From a virus, in IMG/VR virus record IMGVR_UViG_3300031758_000681, positions 1 through 21,267 of that record: a DNA stretch of 21,267 nt; one strand, written 5' to 3'. Positions 7,908 through 15,600 of the stretch are shown here, piece by piece. The notes beneath the pieces were generated by a model. That model searched no databases and had not been told where the DNA came from. It worked only from the letters and a program-made list of their open reading frames with translations. Each line of letters starts with the position of its first letter. Positions within the stretch are counted from its first letter, which is position 1. Position numbers and translations under genes: made by a program.

Positions 7908-8812
7908 TAAGCAACAATATTATTAAAAGCTTTAGAGAAATCGATATTTTCATTACGATTTTGTCTAACTTCATAAAGAAGAGTATTAAACTGATCTTTA
8001 ATTTCATACAAGTTGTATTGTTGGTAGATGTTATTGTCAGCGTCGTAAATAGTGTAAATACCGTCCTCAATAGATTTAGTTTGGTTACCGTAAAGTGCTA
8101 TCGCTAAAGTTGAAATATCTTGATCTACTATTTCAATCTCTGTTGATATTGGATTGAAGTAAGTATTACTTATTATAATACTTTGGTTAGGTTGTCCGAT
8201 ATACGGAGTTGCACTTGGTTTGTTTGTTGGTGATGAAGATGGTGAAAGTGTACAAAATAAAAGATTTGTTGCACCTTCAACATATCTATATCTAATAGAT
8301 TTTTGAATTGTGTTAGTTAAGTTTTGAATGACTGGTTCACAGTAGAATGAAGATGTTATTATTCTAAAGAAGTTAGGAATTTTTGTTCCATCGGGATTCA
8401 AATATTCCACTCTAAATCCTACAAGTCCTTGATTAACAAATTTATTTCTATATTCTGTTGGTACATTATTCAAATCAATTACTATTCCTTTAACATTTGG
8501 TAGAGCAGATAAAACACCACAATCTGTGATAGTCGTTCTAATTTGTGCGGGTCTAATCATTAAAGTATAAATTCCCAAACTTGTGAACTGATCGGCAGGT
8601 AGTTTTAAACTATACAACCCACCTAAAACTTCAACAGTATTTCCTCCTGTTGCATTATTATTGAAGTATGGTCTTAAGACATCTTGAGCATTTAATGTTG
8701 TTAAAATGAAGTTTTGTGTGTCATCTCTTGATGGTGTATAAACCATAACGATTTCCACGTCTTCAGGACTGACATCCGCTGGTCTAATAGTTCCGTAATT
8801 ACCTGTAGCCAT
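7907..8812 (-). CDS. Phage structural protein of unknown function (301 aa)
   Basis: I do not recognise a family. The protein begins MATGNYGTIRPADVSPEDVE and is rich in beta-forming residues, Asn and Thr, without signal peptide or membrane helix. Residues about 208-235 are a Ser/Pro/Thr-rich linker (SPSSSPTNKPSATP), which separates an N-terminal domain from a shorter C-terminal one ending in a polar helix. Such a layout suits a structural connector in the tail. It follows a 27-bp gap with a long A-tract on the coding strand and a TATTTATA motif, so it may start a new transcript or translation unit. Its TAA overlaps the ATG of the 995-aa gene by one base, which couples it to the gpI-like protein. 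A baseplate-associated role is inferred from position only. Confidence 0.7.
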   Translation of the reverse strand: MATGNYGTIRPADVSPEDVEIVMVYTPSRDDTQNFILTTLNAQDVLRPYFNNNATGGNTVEVLGGLYSLKLPADQFTSLGIYTLMIRPAQIRTTITDCGVLSALPNVKGIVIDLNNVPTEYRNKFVNQGLVGFRVEYLNPDGTKIPNFFRIITSSFYCEPVIQNLTNTIQKSIRYRYVEGATNLLFCTLSPSSSPTNKPSATPYIGQPNQSIIISNTYFNPISTEIEIVDQDISTLAIALYGNQTKSIEDGIYTIYDADNNIYQQYNLYEIKDQFNTLLYEVRQNRNENIDFSKAFNNIVA

Positions 8813-8839
8813 TTGTTTTTTCTTTTTTTTTATAAATAG
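8813..8839 (-). promoter_or_regulatory. A-tract leader with AACTATTTATA motif
   Basis: On the coding strand this 27-bp gap reads AACTATTTATA, then a run of A broken by G and C, up to the ATG of the 301-aa gene. TATTTAT lies 19 nt before the ATG. The gap ahead of the 1,863-aa gene has nearly the same block, AACTATTTATG followed by A residues, at almost the same distance (18 nt). No Shine-Dalgarno sequence is present; the A-rich leader could itself help ribosome binding in Bacteroidetes. Confidence 0.4.
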
Positions 8840-10015
8840 TTATGTTGATACTTTTTCAATGTTGAAATATTTGTATCCGTATTTTTCTAAGTCTCCTACA
8901 TTATCAACTTCCCCAATTCTTTGTATATTTTCCAATGGTGTGTATTTACCTCTCTCAACAAAAACATTAGTAATGATTTCAGGTTGATCTATAACATTTA
9001 ATAAAGCCTCATTTTTTGTTAATGCCGTTAAAACAATATCACCAGGAACTAAACCATAAGAATCTGTAACATAAATGGTATAATCTTCGTAGTCCAAATA
9101 AGTCATACCATTTATGGTATATGCTGTATAAGAATTACTCGGATCAGGTCCCCAAAATGTTCCAATAGCCCCTGTTGTTCCTGTAACCTGAACTCCTAAT
9201 TTAAATTTACCATCATATAAATTTGTTTTAGGTCCAAATTGTGCTAAGTCGTTAACAGAAGATAAGGTTAAACCTGTTATTGGAAATGGAACTGATGTAT
9301 AATTGTAGGAATAATAATCAATTATGTTTGTGTTTGAGTCACCTGTAAAAATATAATCATAACTTATAGGTGTTGCCGACCAACTACCTCCCGCAGGATA
9401 AAACGTTATTGATCCGTTTGGATTTGGTATTGTTGCATTTGTGTAAGGTACAATAATATCTTTTTGAACTTTTGAAATACCCCATGGTGAGTTTGCCGTA
9501 AGTGTTATTGTATAAGATGTTTGACTAACAGGATATGTATGTGTTATTGGTGAAATACCTAAGACTGCTTGTGGTGCTGATCCATCACCCCAATCTAAAG
9601 TATAAGTAACTAATTGTAAGAATTTTATTAACTCTAAATCTGAAGTATTATAAAATGTGAAAGTGTAAGGATTTATTGTATTTGCTGTTACAATAAAATT
9701 ATTTAAAACGTCAAGTTGTAAAATTAAACCGTCCGTTGGCGTGTAATACCCAATGTCCACAGTAGATTCTGTAAACATTAAATTAACCGTTAATCCCGTT
9801 AAAAATGATGTACCACCTGTATTTCCTGATAACACATATTCCATTGGTAAATAAACACCTGTTGTCCCTGTTGTTACTGCACTAAATGTAAATGCTGTTA
9901 AACAACAAGGGTCTATGATTGTCGTTATATCTGTCTCCCCTGTATAAGGAACAAATACTAAATCACTCTTGATGTTTTCAGGAGAAATTATGAAATTATA
10001 TTGTTGTAATTCCAT
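8840..10015 (-). CDS. Structural protein with PKD-like domain (391 aa)
   Basis: Residues about 117-190 look like a PKD domain: a strand ending in LDWGDGS (W142-G143-D144-G145), a short loop, then ITHTYPV and the strand pair TSYTITLTANSPWG. PKD domains are Ig-like folds found in surface proteins of many Bacteroidetes and in some phage tail proteins. Flanking regions are rich in Gly and Thr and probably also beta-structured; a vicinal Cys pair lies at 37-38. The C-terminus (about 350-391) is more polar, with the segment LEKYGYKYFNI. No signal peptide is seen. It is joined to the upstream 267-aa gene by a TAATG overlap and is followed by the 27-bp A-tract gap, so it may end a translational unit. 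A decoration or connector role in the baseplate periphery is inferred. Confidence 0.7.
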   Translation of the reverse strand: MELQQYNFIISPENIKSDLVFVPYTGETDITTIIDPCCLTAFTFSAVTTGTTGVYLPMEYVLSGNTGGTSFLTGLTVNLMFTESTVDIGYYTPTDGLILQLDVLNNFIVTANTINPYTFTFYNTSDLELIKFLQLVTYTLDWGDGSAPQAVLGISPITHTYPVSQTSYTITLTANSPWGISKVQKDIIVPYTNATIPNPNGSITFYPAGGSWSATPISYDYIFTGDSNTNIIDYYSYNYTSVPFPITGLTLSSVNDLAQFGPKTNLYDGKFKLGVQVTGTTGAIGTFWGPDPSNSYTAYTINGMTYLDYEDYTIYVTDSYGLVPGDIVLTALTKNEALLNVIDQPEIITNVFVERGKYTPLENIQRIGEVDNVGDLEKYGYKYFNIEKVST

Positions 10016-10818
10016 TATGGATTAACATATTCATACCATTTTATCGGTGATAATCCGTCCCCAACTCTTAAGTTTGTTGAAGTGGAGAATACCTCGTAAG
10101 TTTTAGTTGCGTAATTCAAACTATATCTATAATAGAAATAGTCTGCATTATTAAAAGTAAATTTGGTTGGTGTTATTAAATCTTGTCTTGTATTGGTCAT
10201 TTGTTTAAAAAAACCTAACCTAGCATCAAAAAATTTTGCAGTCACATAAAAAGTATCGACATCTATAAAATCTCTACTTCTTAACCAATAAATAAAAAAT
10301 CCTTCTTTATCACCTAAATAATCTAAAACCATTTTTGGTTTTTTAATTTCAACTGGTGGGACTAAAGGAGATATAACAACTGTTTGTGTTAATCCTTGTT
10401 GAACAGGTAAAATTACAGATAGATAGATTTGTTGATCTCTTTCATCTGCAGTATCATAAAAATCCAACTTAAAAAACGATTTAGTAAACGGTTTTGAATA
10501 GTAGTAAATTTCTTCCGCGGTGAATCCGTTATTTAAATATGAAATATTCCAGTTACCAACAGTGTTTGCTGTTATTGGTTGTGAATCATCATAAAAATAA
10601 AATTCATAATTAATTGCTGTATCTTGATTCTGAAATATATTATGTGGAAACCTTGCAATTTCAAAATCCGCCGCAGGTCCTATAACTTGATCAAGTACAC
10701 TCACTTCGTATTCATCAATCGCATCATCTTTACCCATAAAATCCCATTGCATGTTAATTGGTATATTAACAAATTGTTCAAGTTCGGTTTTTAAAATTTT
10801 TATTCTATTCGCATTCAT
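10015..10818 (-). CDS. Baseplate-region structural protein with shared N-terminal motif (267 aa)
   Basis: No named family is recognised. Residues 13-21 read LEQFVNIPI and match, in the same place from the start, VDKYINVNL of the 1,863-aa protein, and VDQFINVPF of the 598-aa protein; the preceding RIK is also like RIR of the larger protein. The rest is rich in Tyr, Phe and Asp, with no membrane segment. A polar, aromatic C-terminal half (YFYYRYSLNYATKTYEVF) suggests beta sheet. The start overlaps the end of the 598-aa gene by 14 bp, and the stop overlaps the next ATG by one base. I infer a virion protein that docks onto the same partner as its two upstream neighbours. Confidence 0.7.
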   Translation of the reverse strand: MNANRIKILKTELEQFVNIPINMQWDFMGKDDAIDEYEVSVLDQVIGPAADFEIARFPHNIFQNQDTAINYEFYFYDDSQPITANTVGNWNISYLNNGFTAEEIYYYSKPFTKSFFKLDFYDTADERDQQIYLSVILPVQQGLTQTVVISPLVPPVEIKKPKMVLDYLGDKEGFFIYWLRSRDFIDVDTFYVTAKFFDARLGFFKQMTNTRQDLITPTKFTFNNADYFYYRYSLNYATKTYEVFSTSTNLRVGDGLSPIKWYEYVNP

Positions 10819-12601
10819 CTGTAGTTGGTTCTGCTATTGTTGTTATGTTCAATGGAACCGAACCTGAAATTGCATAATCATTTGGTATATTATATAATTC
10901 AGGAGTAATTCTAAAAATTGTATTTTTATAAGGATAATGAGCATTATTTAAGAACGGATAATCAACACCAATACCGTCAGTATCAATAAAACCATAAGGA
11001 TATTTATCTCTCCATCTAAATAATGCCGCCATAGTTGAGTAATAAGCATAATCAGGAATACCAACAACATTTGATGAATCACCCTCTTCAATGTAATCTG
11101 AAAATGCCGCAATTTGTATTGCACTGTGTGGTTGATAAAAATAACCTGGCTGATTTGTGGGTAAGAAATCATTATAAAGTGTGAACCATAATGGGTTATA
11201 TTTTATTTTATGTTGATACAAAGAAATAACTCTTTCTAATTGTTCGTAATTATTCCACTCACAATAATCACCATCTATAGTGTCACCAGACTGTAAAAAA
11301 TCATTATAAAAGAAAGGTCCTGATCCTAACAATGAAACATAACTATTTTGATTAACAATAACATTTGAGTTAACATTATTGTCATCCCACCATGATTGAG
11401 GTTTTTTATTCTCTAAGAAGGTGTTAAAGTACCACCCTTGTTTTAGATCTTTAGTCCATCCAAAATAACCTCTCCAAATTGACGTAAAAAATAATTCACT
11501 TAAGGGTCTTCCTTGGTTATCTCTCAATGGTTGTATATCAACATCACAATTAAATGAAAGGGTATACGATCTATTACCTTCTTTTGTTGACACTCTAGCT
11601 TTGTTATTTGGTGTTAAAACTTTTATTTCACATTTTCTTTTATCTCCATAAATATTTCTTTCAAACCCTGCATTTACTAAGACAGAACATTCTTGATTTG
11701 TTAATATTCTGTGTTTTCTTATATAATATTCACTAACAGTATCTCCCGAATTTGCGGCATTTATAACTCTTTTGAAAGTCCCTTGTGAATTTGTTTGGAA
11801 TGTTGTTCCTGTATAACCAATATTTTTAATGTTGAAAATAAATGCGTCCGATCCATCTCCAGTGTCCCCCAAACTTGATACCTGAAACATTTCAGTTCCG
11901 TTATAGTTTGTTGATAATAAAACAAACTCTCCTACTTGTAAACCATGTTCTACAGGACACTTAAATGTAATATTCAACCCATTCAAATCGTTACCCACCA
12001 TTATATAGTATGGTAAACCATCTGAAGCAACCCAAGACCAATTAATTTGAGAATTAGGTTCAACGGCAAATAAATTTTTATTATAATCATTTATAAAAGC
12101 ATAACTTAAATAGTGACTCCAATTGTAAGTTGTTGCACTTACGTTTTTAAAATCTAAATGATTATTTGGTGGTTGAGTATAACCAATTACATCATTATCT
12201 GTTCGTATAAAATCGAATTCATAATATTGTGGAAATCCTGTCCACTGAACTGTTTGGACTGTTGATGGGTTTGGTCCAAAATTTCCTGATGGGTAATATA
12301 GAATAGCGTTATTTAGTTCATTTGTATAATATAGATTATCTCTATATGGAACATATTTTGTTGACCCAGTATAAGCGTTTTCAAATAAAACCGTAAATTT
12401 GGTAACAGGTCTGAATATTGTGGACGCTTGTCTTTCTTCATCAAAAACAGTTGCCAAACTCAAATCAACACTTCTATCATATTCGATTAAGTCTTTTGAA
12501 GTTTGAGCGAACGGTACATTTATAAATTGATCAACTTTTGGTGCCGATTTATATCTCTGCGTTGATTCTATTATTCTTGTTGATGGATCTACTGTCATCA
12601 T
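10805..12601 (-). CDS. Baseplate-region structural protein with shared N-terminal motif (598 aa)
   Basis: No named family is recognised. Residues 23-31 read VDQFINVPF, the motif shared with both neighbours. The body is rich in Trp, Tyr and Asn, typical of beta-structured tail proteins. Residues about 205-245 (FKCPVEHGLQVGEFVLLS) resemble a small beta-barrel loop motif. There are no signal or membrane segments. Two in-frame ATGs lie at 12599-12601 and 12596-12598; the first gives an ATGA overlap with the stop of the 1,863-aa gene and the second shares its terminal base, so either is possible. By order (gp6, then two large proteins) it takes the place of T4 gp8, but I see no gp8 sequence signature, so that name is not used. 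Confidence 0.7.
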   Translation of the reverse strand: MMTVDPSTRIIESTQRYKSAPKVDQFINVPFAQTSKDLIEYDRSVDLSLATVFDEERQASTIFRPVTKFTVLFENAYTGSTKYVPYRDNLYYTNELNNAILYYPSGNFGPNPSTVQTVQWTGFPQYYEFDFIRTDNDVIGYTQPPNNHLDFKNVSATTYNWSHYLSYAFINDYNKNLFAVEPNSQINWSWVASDGLPYYIMVGNDLNGLNITFKCPVEHGLQVGEFVLLSTNYNGTEMFQVSSLGDTGDGSDAFIFNIKNIGYTGTTFQTNSQGTFKRVINAANSGDTVSEYYIRKHRILTNQECSVLVNAGFERNIYGDKRKCEIKVLTPNNKARVSTKEGNRSYTLSFNCDVDIQPLRDNQGRPLSELFFTSIWRGYFGWTKDLKQGWYFNTFLENKKPQSWWDDNNVNSNVIVNQNSYVSLLGSGPFFYNDFLQSGDTIDGDYCEWNNYEQLERVISLYQHKIKYNPLWFTLYNDFLPTNQPGYFYQPHSAIQIAAFSDYIEEGDSSNVVGIPDYAYYSTMAALFRWRDKYPYGFIDTDGIGVDYPFLNNAHYPYKNTIFRITPELYNIPNDYAISGSVPLNITTIAEPTTDECE

Positions 12602-15600
12602 TCTTCTGTTGTTGCTACATAAAGTTTATAGAATCTATTCAAAGCAGTTTTACCATTGTTCAAACCAAAGTAGAAATGGTAAGGTGCTCCGACAACTACT
12701 GCTTGATTAGCGCTACCAATAGGTTGTCCCTGATTGACAACTGATGGCGGTATAAGTGGTTCAGGTACACCAGCTAATGTATAGTTTGAAATGTAACCTA
12801 AATTAGTAGTACTTGTAATATACTTTTCACCCAAAGTTGTAAAATCTAGATCTTGGTATTTTTTCTTAAAGAAACCTTGTCCAACAACATTTGTATACCA
12901 ATTATTGTCTTCAGTTCCAAATATGTTTTGACTTGGGTTACTTTGTTTTAAACTCCACTTGTAATGTGGAACCACTTGTGATTTACCATATCCAAAGTAA
13001 TTTTGAATTAATGGGTTGAAGTTATACGTTTCAATACCTGGTGATTCAATTTTTCTATATCTTAAATTTTCAAGAGGGGTTTGGAAAAATAGTCCCATAA
13101 TAGGTTTTATATCATTTGCCCCTGATGGAGGGGTTGCAGGATAATAATTATCACCAAAGAAAATAAAATCATTAGCATTTGGTCCTGTAAGGTTTTCACT
13201 TATAAATGGTAAAACCTTCCATTCCGAGTTGATTGATAACATTTGTGCCCAATCTCCGTCTATTCTGTATCCTCCCCTTGTGCTATTGAAGAATTGTTCA
13301 ATTCCTTTACCCTCAGTATTATTTTGACCTTGTCCTATTGGTAATATTCTTTGTCTTACACCTTCATTCAATATTCTTGATAAAAACCCAAGTTGTATAA
13401 TGTCTGAGTTATCTTGATATGAGGTAGATTTTAATTGGTCAGCATAATAGGATCCAAACCCGTTTTCACCAGCCCCACAACAGATCTCATTTATAAAAAA
13501 GTCTCTTGGTCCTAAATCTGTAAGTGTAGTTGGAAATTGGATTTGTCTATCATTATACCCAAAACCTGGGAATGTTGCCAATCTTTGTGGTATTAATGGA
13601 TTAATTTGTGGTTTATTCTTACCAATAAATTGTTGGATGGTTTTATTCCAAGGAGATGATCTGTAGAAAAAACTATTATTAATGTCGTCAAATACAATAA
13701 CATCAGTACAATAATCATAATTTGGTATCAATGGATTAACACCGAATGTTTGTCTTTTGTTAAAATTAAACATATAAAGAACTCCGTTGATCCAATTGTT
13801 TTGGAATACTTGAGCAAAAACTCCTCTACACGCAGCAAAGTTCATGGTAAATCTAACTTTCCATTCTAAAAATAATCTCACATCTGAACCATACTCTTTG
13901 ACATATTTTTTATTAAGAAGACAGTAACATCCATTTATCATCCTGTTTTCAGGTATAGAACATTGTCCTGCAGGTATTACACCAACATTATTTCCTGAAC
14001 CGCTATAACACTCTAAAGGAACCATACCTTCACATGTTAAAGTAGAGGTCAAAGCTGAAGTTGGTCCAGTTTCATCAAAACTATCACCTGATGGTAAGTC
14101 AGCACCTGCAGTTATTGTTGGTGGTTCTAATTCACCACTAACAGTATAAACCGCAAAATTGTTGTTCTGATGTAAAGCATATCCTGTTGTAGGACTTGCT
14201 CCATTTTCAACTCTTGTTGAGGTTGGTAACCTATCACTTCTCATGATTATAAGAAGTGAATTTCCAAAATTTATAGGTGAAAAAGATTGATTATAATATG
14301 CCGGAGAATATAAAGAACTTAGATTACCATTTCCTCCACATGAAGATTGTTGTTGAAAATATCCCGCATTAGTGTTATAATATTGTTTCTTTTGATTATC
14401 GTCAGATATTGCGGTATCAGTCAACATGTTTGATGAAAACGGATTGTTACCAACCCATCCTAAAAACGCACCACCCCCAACATATGTCGTTGGATTTGCT
14501 TGGTTTCTTGGTAAAGTATATTGTGAACTCGAGTCAACATAAACAAAAGGAGAACCTTGTGTTTGTGTTGATACATTTAACCATCCAGGTGTTGGTGTAT
14601 ATGATGGTGTGTCATCAGTACTTAAATAAAAATAAGGTAAATTTGATGTAAAACCGCTATAGTTGTTTGGGTTGATACTTGGTGGTGTAATTGTAAAATT
14701 ATAAGATGGAAAATACAATTTAACATTATTGTTATTTGTTGTATTGTGTGTTTGAGGTTTTTGAGATACCGTAGAACTTTGTATTGGTACATTCAAATAA
14801 TAACTACCACTGATCACTACACTTCCATTGAACGAAGTATGACCAAATATTTTAGACACGTCGTAAGAAATTGTTTGAGGTGCGGTGTGAGGGTCAACAC
14901 CTCGAACAAAAATACAAACTTCAAAATTTTGCCAATTCGGCATAGTGTATAAAACGTCTTGGATTGTGTATGGACCAAAAGAAGGACAAATAGGCACATT
15001 ATTTCCATTACATATTGGATAATTAAATTGTACATTGTGTTCTAAATAAGCACTTTTGTAATATCCTGATGTTCCTAAAGAAGTGTTTACAAAGTCTGTT
15101 ACAGTTAAACCAGTTAACAATTGGAAATATTCTATATCTGTCGGATATTGTAAAAAACTTTGTTCTTGTGTTATAGTTCCCGCAACTTGACTAACTTGTG
15201 GTTGATCAATATAAATTATTGCCGGTAAACTTGATGTTCCATTTGAGTTAGATGGGTCTGCATAATTCACAGTATATGTTGTAACACCTGTGGTTGTTAA
15301 ACCTGTAATTGCATTGTTACCAAATTGATTCAGTGTTGCACCCGTAAGGTTTCTCATTCTAAACTGAGAACCTGAATCCATATAGTTTGGATCTTGGAAA
15401 GAACAAATACCACCAGGTGTAATTGACGCTGCGGTTCCTGAATTCATCAAAACAACAACAACTTGATCAAAAAATGGTGTTGAACCTGAAATTGGGTTTA
15501 CAGTTGTTTTGATTTGGTTAACACCTGAAAAATATTTATCTCTTGTATTGAATTGATTTAATTGTTGTGGAAAAGTTGCCGTTGTTGGGTAAGCAAAATA

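Noticed and set aside
8831-8838. T4-type late promoter TATAAATA on the plus strand (also at 20581-20588)
   Set aside because: It would drive transcription away from the downstream genes and antisense to the neighbours. The coding strand carries the reverse complement, so it is reported as a motif of unknown role and not as a T4 late promoter.
12538-12744. Plus-strand frame of 68 codons (and similar ones at 1298, 4827, 7898, 14409 and 17291)
   Set aside because: All lie antisense to long, clearly coding minus-strand genes and show no protein-like features of their own.
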